64,000 nt of DNA from Streptococcus constellatus (GTDB taxonomy: Bacteria; Bacillota; Bacilli; Lactobacillales; Streptococcaceae), in the NCBI RefSeq assembly GCF_902167705.1, contig NZ_CABHMZ010000022.1:18623-82622 (forward strand), read 5' to 3'. How positions within the stretch are numbered: the stretch's first letter is position 1; each line of letters begins with the position of its first letter. Under the pieces are notes generated by a model. The model was not told the DNA's origin. It saw only the letters and a list, made by a program, of their open reading frames with translations, and ran no database searches. The translations under genes were made by a program, and so were the position numbers. This document shows, in pieces, positions 54,361-62,819 of this stretch.

Positions 54361-54852
54361 TTATGATTTTAACATTTTTCTGTGGAAAAGTCTTCTTTTA
54401 GCAATTTTTTTCCGAACTGGTGCCATGGCTTCTTTGATTGCCCAGTATTTATCCACCATGGTGACAATATAGCCCTCTTTATACCGCGGTGGTGCCAATG
54501 TTGCTCCCCACATGTGCTTAACAATAATATCTTCTTCAACCTTATTCAGCCTGGTCACTTTGCGTGCATTTCTTACCGCTAAGCGCGGATGAACCCAAGC
54601 ATGGCTTTTATTAAATTTTGTTTCCCGCCAATCATAGTAAAACATGTCGTGCAGAAGACCTCCACGCGCGGTACTTTTTGCATCCCAACCTAACTTTTTA
54701 GCAATTTTATAACTCGTATAACTAACATGAATCGAATGCTCCAAACAGTTGGAATAAATATGGTGTGTTATGGTTTTTAATTTCTGGACGCGTGGTTGAG
54801 CAATCAAGTGTCCAACATGCTCCATATACTCTCTGTCTTCTTTATAAAGCAT
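54361..54852 (-). CDS. HD-domain phosphohydrolase
   Basis: 163 residues. Metal-binding HD residues: NCLEHSIHVSYTSYKIA (H), GGLLHDMFYYDW (HD) and IIVKHMWG (H). It hydrolyses a phosphorylated substrate not determinable here. Conserved beside the trmH-like gene in streptococci. Confidence 0.88.
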   Translation of the reverse strand: MLYKEDREYMEHVGHLIAQPRVQKLKTITHHIYSNCLEHSIHVSYTSYKIAKKLGWDAKSTARGGLLHDMFYYDWRETKFNKSHAWVHPRLAVRNARKVTRLNKVEEDIIVKHMWGATLAPPRYKEGYIVTMVDKYWAIKEAMAPVRKKIAKRRLFHRKMLKS

Positions 54853-54897
54853 AAAACCACCTCCATGTGCTTCTAATTATAAATATATTTCTCAATT

Positions 54898-55638
54898 TTA
54901 GCTTAAAGCAAAGATGAGAATTCCTGCTGCCACGGCGACATTTAAACTCTCAGCTCGTCCTTTCATTGAAATATGAATGAGGTAATCAGCTGCTTCTGCC
55001 ATTTCAGAACTAATCCCCTGTCCTTCATTTCCCAACACAAGCGCAAAATCCGATAGTGGTGCTAACTCCCGATAATCCATCGAATTTTTTAAAAGCGTCG
55101 TTGCCAATATCGGCAATTGTACTTGTTTAGCAAGGTCAAGAAAATCTGATGTTTTCACTCGATAAATAGGCAAATGAAAATGGCTGCCTTGCATGGAACG
55201 CAGAGTTTTAAGATTGTAGATATCTGCTGAATGCTGTGAAATAAACACCCCGTCATAGCCAGCCGCATCAGCCGTTCGGATAATCGTTCCCACATTCCCT
55301 GGATCCTGCACATCTTCTAAAAAAAGATATTTCCCTTTGAGAACGGAAGGAAGCGCCTGTTTTTCAAAAGCAATTTCTGCTACGATGCCCTGCGGTGTTT
55401 TGGAATCAGCCAAATCCGCCAAAATTTCTGCCGTCACTACATGAACTTGAGGAAAATCCTGCACTCTATCGACAAATTCTTCTAAAACAAAGATGTGCCG
55501 AATGTTAGCTTGTGCATTGACTGCTTCTTCAAATAAATGCCAGCCCTCAATTAAGTATGAGTCTTTCCGATATTTTTTTTGAAGTAATTTTTTAGTATTT
55601 TTTACCACATTATTAGCTTTTGAGGTTATAATATTCAT
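54898..55638 (-). CDS. TrmH/SpoU-type RNA 2'-O-methyltransferase
   Basis: 246 residues: an N-terminal RNA-binding domain (SYLIEGWHLFEEAVN) and a SPOUT domain with EDVQDPGNVGTIIRTADAAGYDGVFI, LGNEGQGIS and ISMKGRAESLNVAVAAGILI. It methylates a ribose in rRNA or tRNA. It is divergent from acyP with a 31-bp gap. Confidence 0.92.
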   Translation of the reverse strand: MNIITSKANNVVKNTKKLLQKKYRKDSYLIEGWHLFEEAVNAQANIRHIFVLEEFVDRVQDFPQVHVVTAEILADLADSKTPQGIVAEIAFEKQALPSVLKGKYLFLEDVQDPGNVGTIIRTADAAGYDGVFISQHSADIYNLKTLRSMQGSHFHLPIYRVKTSDFLDLAKQVQLPILATTLLKNSMDYRELAPLSDFALVLGNEGQGISSEMAEAADYLIHISMKGRAESLNVAVAAGILIFALS

Positions 55639-55669
55639 AGAACTATTATATCACAAAAAGGAGGCTCAC

Positions 55670-55948
55670 ATGCAAAAAGTAAGAATGAGTGCGCAAGGTC
55701 GTGTGCAAGGTGTCGGCTTTCGTTGGGGTGTTTACACACTTGCCAAAGAAATCGGTGGTATCACAGGGCGCGTCTGGAATAATGAAGACGGAACCGTAGA
55801 AATTTTGGCTCAGGCAGAAAATTCCGCACTCATGGCAAAATTCATCCAAGAAATCCGCAAAGGACCAACGCCATTTTCAAAAGTTAGTTATTTAGATGTC
55901 ACAATGGCTAATTTTGAATCCTATTCAGACTTTAAAATTGCAAATTAG
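55670..55948 (+). CDS. acyP: Acylphosphatase
   Basis: 92 residues: catalytic Arg and Asn in GRVQGVGFRWGV and GRVWNNEDGTVEI. It hydrolyses carboxyl-phosphate bonds. Confidence 0.95.
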   Translation: MQKVRMSAQGRVQGVGFRWGVYTLAKEIGGITGRVWNNEDGTVEILAQAENSALMAKFIQEIRKGPTPFSKVSYLDVTMANFESYSDFKIAN

Positions 55949-56027
55949 GTCCTAAGAACTATTGTATATTTAGGAAAAAAACAGTAGAATAGAAAGGTAT
56001 TATTTTTTAGAAAAAGGAAACAAACAC

Positions 56028-56945
56028 GTGAAAAAATTAAATCGTATTTTATTCTCAGGGTTGGGGCTGTCTATGCTTCTGCTACTCTCAGGATGTGTGC
56101 AAGTCAAAGACGGCAAGCCTGCTGGATTTGTCTGGGATATTATTGGAAGACCAATGAGTCTGGCTATTCAGTATTTTGCGAATAATATGGGGCTAGGCTT
56201 TGGTGTCGCCATCATCATTGTTACTTTGATTGTCCGCTTGATTATCCTTCCGCTTGGACTTTATCAATCTTGGAAATCAACTTACCAATCAGAAAAGATG
56301 AATTATTTGAAGCCTATTTTTGAGCCAATCCAAGAACGCATGAAGAATGCTGAAACACAAGAAGAAAAACTGGCTGCTCAGCAAGCACTCATGGCTGCTC
56401 AAAAAGAAAATGGTGTCAATATGCTCGGAGGTATCGGATGTCTTCCTCTCCTGATTCAATTACCATTTTTCTCTGCCCTTTATTTCTCTGCTCAATACAC
56501 TGAAGGAGTTGCTAAGAGTGTATTCCTAGGGATTCCACTCGGAAAAGCCAGCATTCTCCTTACTGTTATCGTCGGAGTTTTGTATTTTATTCAATCTGCT
56601 TTGACCCTTGTCGGTATTGACGAAGTTCAAAAAGAGCAAATGAAGAAAATGATGTACATGAGCCCGCTCATGATTGTCATCTTCTCGTTCACAGCTCCAG
56701 CAGGTGTAACACTTTATTGGGTAGTCGGTGGCTTCATCATGATTATCCAACAATTGATTATCAATCATTACATCCGTCCTCAGCTCAGAAAACGCGTAGC
56801 TGAAGAATACAAAAATAATCCACCTAAAGCCATTAAAAATTCTGGTCGTAAAAAAGATGTGACACCTCAAGCACAGGCCGTTATTGAAAATAGAAAACAA
56901 AATAAAAAGAAAAATCGTAACGCTGGGAAACAACGTTCAAGATAA
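56028..56945 (+). CDS. yidC: Membrane protein insertase YidC
   Basis: 305 residues. Lipoprotein signal with LLLSGC (Cys23), five membrane spans in the C-terminal insertase domain (GVAIIIVTLIVRLIILPLGLYQSWKSTYQSEKM, with the conserved Arg in the groove) and a basic tail. Chromosomal and complete. Confidence 0.95.
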   Translation: MKKLNRILFSGLGLSMLLLLSGCVQVKDGKPAGFVWDIIGRPMSLAIQYFANNMGLGFGVAIIIVTLIVRLIILPLGLYQSWKSTYQSEKMNYLKPIFEPIQERMKNAETQEEKLAAQQALMAAQKENGVNMLGGIGCLPLLIQLPFFSALYFSAQYTEGVAKSVFLGIPLGKASILLTVIVGVLYFIQSALTLVGIDEVQKEQMKKMMYMSPLMIVIFSFTAPAGVTLYWVVGGFIMIIQQLIINHYIRPQLRKRVAEEYKNNPPKAIKNSGRKKDVTPQAQAVIENRKQNKKKNRNAGKQRSR

Positions 56946-56965
56946 ACAAAAAGGCTGGAACAATC

Positions 56966-57016
56966 AGGCTCAATGTCAACCCATTATAATTGACATTGAG
57001 CCTGATTTGTTTAGAC
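56966..57016 (+). terminator. yidC terminator, long perfect stem
   Basis: AATCAGGCTCAATGTCAA pairs base for base with TTGACATTGAGCCTGATT around a 10-nt loop. After it (57017-57196) the sequence is AT-rich and carries no supported gene. Confidence 0.85.
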
Positions 57017-57196
57017 TTTCTGGCTTCGAAATAGGATTCAAGAGATTAGAATCATTTGAATTATCGCAAATGATATATCTTATCATTATAACAAGTGTTA
57101 AATTTCCTTTTATGGTGCCATCATGGTATTACAATTCTTCTAAAGGAATAAGAGCTATTTTTTCGATAATTACAGATAGGATAAATTACTATAATA

Positions 57197-57268
57197 TTAT
57201 CTAGAATTTAGAAACGCAAAAATCCATCGAATAATAATAATTAGTAATAATATAACAAATAGTATCAT
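57197..57268 (-). CDS. 23-residue hydrophobic ORF coupled to the HNH-like gene
   Basis: The ORF MILFVILLL-IIII-RWIFAFLNSR starts at an ATG that overlaps the TGA stop of the 631-residue gene (ATGA), so it could be read by re-initiating ribosomes. It is one hydrophobic segment with an Arg-Trp break and an Arg end. It has no obvious independent SD; the upstream GGAG is 13 nt away. A membrane-active peptide or chance overlap are both possible. Confidence 0.4.
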   Translation of the reverse strand: MILFVILLLIIIIRWIFAFLNSR

Positions 57269-59160
57269 ATTGTCGCTTTCTCTCCTTTTCTAGTAAAATA
57301 TCGCCACTCATCTTCAAAATCAATCCCCATAGAAAAAATCTTATTTATATTGTCAAGTGAATCTAACGCATCATCTTGCATAAGGTTTAACATTTGGATT
57401 GAGTCTGTAATGTCTGCTATATCACTTTCAATTAACTTCAATGTTTCATTTGAAGTTTCATATTCTTTAGATATCATAGCAAATGAATCTTCCATAAATT
57501 TTTCATTTTCTTCTATAAACAGCTTTTCTATATTAGATGTCAATACTCCATACCTCATATTAAATAAGTCCAGTTCATCTAGTGCAAGCATTATCAAATT
57601 TGTTGAAATAATCGTAACTATTATTTGCAATGGCTCCATTAATATATCAGGCAATGCAAATTGTTTCTCTAAGTATTCAAATAGAATTTCAAGTACTATT
57701 GAATTTATTGTTGTAAACATTACTTTGGTAATTGAATCTGCTTTCTGCACCGCAGACATTTTAGGGTTCACAACAGTTTTACAACAATTAACAAATGAAA
57801 GAACAATATTTTTTACCCACTTAAGCATTTTCTTTACAGTTGTTTTTGCCATTTCAATAACCATATCAAAAAACACTTTTACAAACTTATGTATAGAATT
57901 TCCAGCAATGTTAATCATAATTTCAGACATCTTATCCTTAACATAACCAACGATACGCTTTTGGGTTTTCTTTAATTCACTAAAAAATTTTTGTATTGTG
58001 ATATCCTTTTTATGAAGAATCTGTTGCGCTTCAAATATAACAGGTGGCATAACATAGTAAATCAGTTGTCCAGCAATAATTTTTCCGACTGCTTTTGATG
58101 TAGTTTTACCTGCATCTACTGCGATATTAGCATAATTAAAATCTTCTAAGTCACCTAACTGATTTTGACGTGCCGCAATAAATTCCTCCATTTGTTTTTT
58201 GTATGCTTCTTTTACTTTAGGATTAACCTTTCCATTCTTATCAAGATACCCCTCTTTCTTCATAGCTTCTGTTGCAGATTCCCCTGCATTTTCCCAGCGA
58301 TACACTGCTGCTTGAGTAAGTTGTTCTGGTGTTGCAGTCATAGTAATATCATTCTTGGGGTTATAGTCAGGGTTAGGTTTATTACCAAGCCTTGGAGTCA
58401 TATACTTTATTTCCCCATTAACATTACATACCCTTACATCGCTTTTAGAACCATTAGCCGAAGCTAATATCATTTGCATATTTGCATCTGAATTATAAAA
58501 TTCTCTATACTTATCTAATATTTCATCACTACTCTTTATGTACCTTGAATTATGTGTGATAGCTTCCCTTGGCATTTTATGATCAGCCTGAAGATTTTTT
58601 GAGTACCAATCATTTTTATTTTGTGATTTTGATGTTGTCTCAATAACTCTACCTAATAATTCATCTTGTAATGTTCCTACCCGTTTTCCATTTTCTTCGT
58701 GAATATTTTCAACACGACTATTTCGATAATCTTTCTTACCCCTAATATCAAATTTATCATTTGCTCTATCATTGGTAAAAAGTTGTGATTGAAAACTTTG
58801 GCAATCCTTTACAATATCTTTCATAGCTTGACTATTTAGGCTATCAGTCGCATTATAAATTGACTTTCTTACCTCTTCATTATTCATAAGAAAATCTTGA
58901 TCATTATCATAACTAAAGTGCAAAAATCTTTCAACGAGCTGATCTGCAGTAATATAGAAATCTCCTAGATCAAAATATCGTCTTACAACTTCACCAGCTA
59001 AATCCCTAGCAATGTTTTTTCCTAAAGTCGCACCAAAATCATTTGTTAGCAACTCTTTATTGCTCATATTAATCTTTTCAATAGTTGAAATATAGAGCTC
59101 CCTCTGTCTAGCAGATAAAACATTTCTTGAAGCAATTAAATTATCAATATTTCTTTCCAT
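57265..59160 (-). CDS. Large protein with HNH-like centre and membrane-associated C-terminal half
   Basis: 631 residues. I do not recognise a named family. Residues 1-170 are helical and charged. Residues 191-243 carry QADHKMPREA and NSDANMQMILASANGSKSDVR, the D-H, N and NxSKSD spacing of HNH/McrA nucleases without zinc Cys. Residues 345-380 (VGKIIAGQLIYYVMPPVIF) and 480-530 are hydrophobic; 540-610 is helical. This suggests a membrane-tethered nuclease or toxin. It lies last in a tight operon (3-bp gap) and is AT-rich. SD GAGG precedes the ATG. Confidence 0.6.
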   Translation of the reverse strand: MERNIDNLIASRNVLSARQRELYISTIEKINMSNKELLTNDFGATLGKNIARDLAGEVVRRYFDLGDFYITADQLVERFLHFSYDNDQDFLMNNEEVRKSIYNATDSLNSQAMKDIVKDCQSFQSQLFTNDRANDKFDIRGKKDYRNSRVENIHEENGKRVGTLQDELLGRVIETTSKSQNKNDWYSKNLQADHKMPREAITHNSRYIKSSDEILDKYREFYNSDANMQMILASANGSKSDVRVCNVNGEIKYMTPRLGNKPNPDYNPKNDITMTATPEQLTQAAVYRWENAGESATEAMKKEGYLDKNGKVNPKVKEAYKKQMEEFIAARQNQLGDLEDFNYANIAVDAGKTTSKAVGKIIAGQLIYYVMPPVIFEAQQILHKKDITIQKFFSELKKTQKRIVGYVKDKMSEIMINIAGNSIHKFVKVFFDMVIEMAKTTVKKMLKWVKNIVLSFVNCCKTVVNPKMSAVQKADSITKVMFTTINSIVLEILFEYLEKQFALPDILMEPLQIIVTIISTNLIMLALDELDLFNMRYGVLTSNIEKLFIEENEKFMEDSFAMISKEYETSNETLKLIESDIADITDSIQMLNLMQDDALDSLDNINKIFSMGIDFEDEWRYFTRKGEKATI

Positions 59161-59163
59161 TCA

Positions 59164-60096
59164 TTATGCCTCTTTTCTTTTAAAAATAAGGAATTGGTTT
59201 ACGTTATTCATCTGCATCTCAAGAACCTTTTTCTCATAATTCATTTCCTGTAAGTCATTTTTAGAGGTTGTTCCTTCAAATAAATTTGTTAATACTGGTG
59301 TGTTGTAAATCTTGCACGCAATCACATAAAACATAAATGCATTTCTTACAAATAAGTAATGAGATTGAAATTGAGTATTTCTAATAAGTTCTAAATCATT
59401 TTTAAACTCAATGTTCTCTAATTTGTTGTCAGCAATAAGTTTATTTTTTATAACAAGCGCTTGGAAAAATGCTTCAATAACTTCTATTTCTGGGATAATA
59501 ACCCGTTCAATAAAGGTAATAATTCTTTCAATACAAAGAATATATAGTTCTGCAATTTCTTTATCTTGTTCAACACCAAACTTCAAATCTTTTAACTCTA
59601 AAATAGTCTGTTCTGCTTCTAATTTCAGGTAATTTAGTTGTTCCTGCATTGATAAATTCTGTGATTGAGTTTTTTTCTTCATTCCTATTGGACCAGAGAA
59701 AAACGAATTAATGAAAACATCTCCTTTGCTCCAATCAATGTCCTGAATATAATCTTCAATAGAAATAAAACGATGTTCGGGAACGTCCATATAATTTTTG
59801 CTTTTTTCTGCCGCATACTCCCCTATCATTTTAATATTACCAAAATTCCCCAAAAAGTTACCTAGAAGTTCTATGTTATTAGAAATATTAGTAGCCCTAA
59901 AATCATTCAATTTTTTTATTGAACCATTAAGGTCTTTGATAGATCTATTTACGCTGCCTACGTTGACAGTCACTTGTACTTTAAAATCATCATATTTAAT
60001 TTTAATTTCTTCAACTCGTGCCCGTCGTTCCTTTTCGCCAGTCATGGATTGAACTTTATCAGAAGCCCAATCTAATACATCTGTAATTAAACTCAT
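59164..60096 (-). CDS. Coiled-coil protein of unknown function
   Basis: 310 residues. Heptad-like helices lie at about 20-65 (VNVGSVNRSIKDLNGSIKK), 145-175 and 280-300. A conserved-looking core is GDVFINSFFSGPIGMKKKT at 126-143. Residues 247-262 are hydrophobic (YLFVRNAFMFYVIACK) but short for a span. No nuclease or nucleotide motif seen. It abuts the small membrane gene exactly (0 bp), with GGAGATAAATA as SD. It may be a partner or sensor for the HNH-like protein. Confidence 0.6.
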   Translation of the reverse strand: MSLITDVLDWASDKVQSMTGEKERRARVEEIKIKYDDFKVQVTVNVGSVNRSIKDLNGSIKKLNDFRATNISNNIELLGNFLGNFGNIKMIGEYAAEKSKNYMDVPEHRFISIEDYIQDIDWSKGDVFINSFFSGPIGMKKKTQSQNLSMQEQLNYLKLEAEQTILELKDLKFGVEQDKEIAELYILCIERIITFIERVIIPEIEVIEAFFQALVIKNKLIADNKLENIEFKNDLELIRNTQFQSHYLFVRNAFMFYVIACKIYNTPVLTNLFEGTTSKNDLQEMNYEKKVLEMQMNNVNQFLIFKRKEA

Positions 60097-60369
60097 TTAT
60101 TTATCTCCATAGTATACAAAGTCATCACTAACTCTTTTATCTTTACACGCTACTATCTGTCCATCTTCAACTAGAAATTCAATATTCTCATTTTTGGTAA
60201 TCACAAACCTTTGCTTTTTACCAGAAATCACAAAGCGACCTTCCTTAGAATTATATCTTTGACTTACTTTTATATTATCAGATGATAGATTAAAAAATCC
60301 CATTTTATACAAAATCAAACATACCATCAAGACAAATAACACAATTAATACACTTAAAAATATCTTCAT
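60097..60369 (-). CDS. Small membrane-anchored beta protein
   Basis: 90 residues: an N-terminal transmembrane helix at 4-23 (FLSVLIVLFVLMVCLILYK), then a soluble, charged beta-rich part (KEGRFVISGKKQRFVITKN). SD AGGAGAGGAAAG. It lies between the WYL and coiled-coil genes with gaps of 2 and 0 bp. Confidence 0.6.
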   Translation of the reverse strand: MKIFLSVLIVLFVLMVCLILYKMGFFNLSSDNIKVSQRYNSKEGRFVISGKKQRFVITKNENIEFLVEDGQIVACKDKRVSDDFVYYGDK

Positions 60370-60371
60370 CT

Positions 60372-61052
60372 CTAACTTTCCTCTCCTAATATTTTTACTC
60401 TATCCCCTTGGCTTCTCAGCCACATATCAATCCCGTTTCCAAAAGCTTCAGCTCTAACAATGACACCTTCCTCTATTTCCTTTTCAATTTTAGCTGTTGG
60501 GAGTTTATCCAGTAGGGCTTCCAGAACACCTGTAAACTCAAAGCGAACCGTTTTTAGTTCTCCTGAATACATAAACTGTATTCGTTTTTTGAACTCTGCT
60601 TCACTAAAGCGCTGACTATATGGAATAGAGAATCTTGTGTTGGTAATATCAATTTTTTGAATACGATCAATCCTAAAAATCGTTGGATATTTAATTTTTT
60701 CATCCATTTGAAAAGCTAAAAGATAAAAATAAAACTCAGAAAAAATAATACCAACGGGCTTAACTTTGTGCTGCTTTACTTTATTATCCGCTCGTTTATA
60801 ATCAATCTGAATTACTTGTTGTTCTGTTATCGTTTGTCTAAGTTCCCAGATTTCACTTATTAGGTCTTTGCCGTGTTGAGGCTCAATATAATTCACCTTT
60901 TCATTATTTATTGCTCTATAGACCTCTTTTGCTTCTTCTTTTTGACAAAGTTTAAGTAGTTTATCAATAATATCTATAAATTCTTGTTTATTGAAGGCAC
61001 GACTTTCAATTAAAATTTTACATAAAGTAAAACAAAAACCTTGTAGTATCAA
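60372..61052 (-). CDS. WYL-domain protein lacking its N-terminal HTH
   Basis: 226 residues from a TTG at 61052. The WYL core is clear: VIQIDYKRADNK, KVKPVGIIFSEFYFYLLAF, IFRIDRIQKID and RFEFTGVLEALLDKLP. A normal family member has a winged HTH of ~70-90 residues before ESRAFNKQEF; here that part is missing. The frame extends ~23 codons upstream (KKDLVQIGRKNGGDNTLKVLIL) without an ATG or SD, and the HTH between KVLIL and FCFTLCK seems deleted. Loss of DNA binding is likely. Confidence 0.7.
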   Translation of the reverse strand: MILQGFCFTLCKILIESRAFNKQEFIDIIDKLLKLCQKEEAKEVYRAINNEKVNYIEPQHGKDLISEIWELRQTITEQQVIQIDYKRADNKVKQHKVKPVGIIFSEFYFYLLAFQMDEKIKYPTIFRIDRIQKIDITNTRFSIPYSQRFSEAEFKKRIQFMYSGELKTVRFEFTGVLEALLDKLPTAKIEKEIEEGVIVRAEAFGNGIDMWLRSQGDRVKILGEES

Positions 61053-61640
61053 TACTTTAAGGGTATTGTCCCCGCCATTCTTACGACCTATCTGGACAAG
61101 GTCTTTTTTTATTGTTTAAAACAATAAAATCATTGGTGTAAACCCTTTCTTGTCAGCTCAAAAATTTCAAAAAGGGAATTTTTTGCACAGAAGAGGGCAG
61201 CGTTCTTTAATCACGAACAAACATAGCCCCGTTCAAAATTTGGTGGGGTATTTTCCGAATTTTAAGCGCACGCCCCTGCTCTTTCGTATGCCTATTTTAT
61301 TTTAGGTTTACAAGCTATGTAAAGCAAATATTTTGTTAATTTATATTTTTCGATCGCTTGCAGGTCATCAACTCTTTTTTGCTTTTTATAGAAGAAAACA
61401 CAAAAAAAACTCATCTAAAAAAATAATTAGATGAGTTAAACGCTTGATATGATTGAATTTGTGAAGTGTTTTGAAACTTTTTTAAAAAAATTTGAATAAA
61501 GCCCTTGACATGTATAAGTATTATCGCAATGTTATGTACTCGTTTAAAACGATGTGCAAAACAGTTCTGTTAGCAAACGCTTATATACAAGACATAGAAT
61601 CAAAAACCAATTAAATTTACCCAAATAATCAAAAAAGTTG
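61053..61640. other. Long noncoding region between the WYL gene and phage-like genes
   Basis: About 590 bp, AT-rich, no supported ORF. It contains the WYL upstream remnant (61053-61120), a minus-strand terminator (61402-61438), the palindrome TCGTTTAAAACGA near 61540-61552 and several short repeats. No attachment-site pair could be found. It may hold a divergent regulatory zone or a decayed integration junction. Confidence 0.5.
61402..61438 (-). terminator. Minus-strand terminator in the noncoding region
   Basis: AACTCATCTAA (61408-61418) pairs with TTAGATGAGTT (61427-61437); the A-run at 61402-61409 gives a U-run only in minus-strand RNA. No coding gene feeds it, which suggests a short noncoding transcript from ~61515, where TTTAAA-N17-GATAAT (61548 to 61520) is a weak candidate promoter. 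Confidence 0.45.
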
Positions 61641-61650
61641 ATAAAAAGTA

Positions 61651-61679
61651 TTGACAAAGGTAGCACCTCGTGTTATAAT
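61651..61679 (+). promoter_or_regulatory. Consensus promoter of gene 61752
   Basis: TTGACA (61651-61656), 17 bp, TATAAT (61674-61679): a perfect consensus, followed by a 73-nt leader with AAGGT/ACCTT and GTC/GAC small stems. Confidence 0.85.
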
Positions 61680-61751
61680 ATAATCAAGGTGAGGGTAATA
61701 AGACCTTATCAAATAAAATCGCAAGTCTCGAAAGGGGACGAGGAGGAAAAA

Positions 61752-62126
61752 ATGAAAGTCGAAGAAATCTTAAATGCAATCAAAGAAACAGATTACGAAT
61801 ACTACGGCATCCGCGGCTGGAACGATACTTATAAAGTCGGACAAGTGCTACCAGAATCAGTAGAATGGGATTACGAATATGACCAACCTACAGAAAATGA
61901 AGTAGGAGGAACTTGTACAACATTAATCGAGTTTGACCAAGATTGGGACGAAGACGATGAAATCATTGAAGCGATCGAAAAAGCTTTAGAAATCCAAAAA
62001 CGATGCTATTGCTATCCTAACCTTTATCTTGTAGGGAGCAACAGAAGAAATCCACGTAATGCTTACGAAGCTGATGAAAATGAAGCTATTTTAGCAGATG
62101 CAACAGTGATTAGCAAAATCAAATAA
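61752..62126 (+). CDS. Acidic phage/mobile-element protein, unknown function
   Basis: 124 residues from ATG 61752 (GAGGAGGAAAAA just before it). Very acidic, starting MKVEEILNAIKETDYEYYGI. The core YYGIRGWNDTYKVGQVLPES and DEDDEIIEAIEKALEI recurs in hypothetical proteins of streptococcal phages and plasmids. No function known. It has its own strong promoter. Confidence 0.65.
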   Translation: MKVEEILNAIKETDYEYYGIRGWNDTYKVGQVLPESVEWDYEYDQPTENEVGGTCTTLIEFDQDWDEDDEIIEAIEKALEIQKRCYCYPNLYLVGSNRRNPRNAYEADENEAILADATVISKIK

Positions 62127-62173
62127 GCAAGAGGGGCAACCCTCTTGCTTATAGAATAGAAAGTAACAATGTT

Positions 62174-62806
62174 ATGGAAAACTTACCAAAAAATATTTTT
62201 TATAAAAAATCGACAGGTGCTTATGTGTACCAAAAGCGCTTTAATGGCAAACGCTGGGAGTGGTCACGAAAAAACTTAGAAGCTATTTTAGAGGTAAAGA
62301 AAACTGCGGAGGCATATTATGCTGAACACGGAGAAGTACCTAAAATACTGGATCCGAGGGCTGATATAGATTACAAAAAAGAGCTGCCAATCGGAAAGAA
62401 GGTTGGAGAATGGACGATTTTGGAACATATCCCAAAGAACGGTAGAATTTATATGAAATGTAAATGTAGTTGCGGGAAAACAAGACAGGTGTACGCACCG
62501 AGTTTATTTAAGGGAATATCAATGAGTTGTGGTCATGTCTTGATCGAGGAAATGACCACGGAGGATTTTCAAAAACATAGCAAGGATATACAGAGGAAAA
62601 GGAGAGAGCCTAATATCGATAATAAGTTAGGCGAGCGATTTATCAGCTATAGCCCCCAAAAAAGGCGCTATATCTTTAGTATTGTTCGTTTTGGTGCGAA
62701 AGTCCGGAGAGCCTTTCGTACCTTTGAAGAAGCTCTGGATTTTAAAAAAGAAGTATTAGAAGCTATCGAAAAAAACGATGGCAAAATCCCCCAAAAGTAT
62801 TTATAA
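62174..62806 (+). CDS. AP2-like/zinc-binding DNA-binding protein, phage type
   Basis: 210 residues: an N-terminal AP2-like segment (YVYQKRFNGKRWEWSRKNLEAIL), a zinc-binding centre (MKCKCSCGKTRQVYAPSLFKGISMSCGH: CxCxC...C) and a C-terminal AP2-like repeat (YIFSIVRFGAKVRRAFRTFEEAL). This layout is known from the DNA-recognition parts of phage homing endonucleases, but no nuclease domain is present. A DNA-binding remnant or regulator is plausible. Confidence 0.6.
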   Translation: MENLPKNIFYKKSTGAYVYQKRFNGKRWEWSRKNLEAILEVKKTAEAYYAEHGEVPKILDPRADIDYKKELPIGKKVGEWTILEHIPKNGRIYMKCKCSCGKTRQVYAPSLFKGISMSCGHVLIEEMTTEDFQKHSKDIQRKRREPNIDNKLGERFISYSPQKRRYIFSIVRFGAKVRRAFRTFEEALDFKKEVLEAIEKNDGKIPQKYL

Positions 62807-62819
62807 AAGGAGTAAAATA

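Noticed and set aside
56884..57204. Plus-strand ORF of 106 codons after yidC
   Set aside because: Overlaps the yidC end and its terminator stem; no SD; protein composition not convincing.
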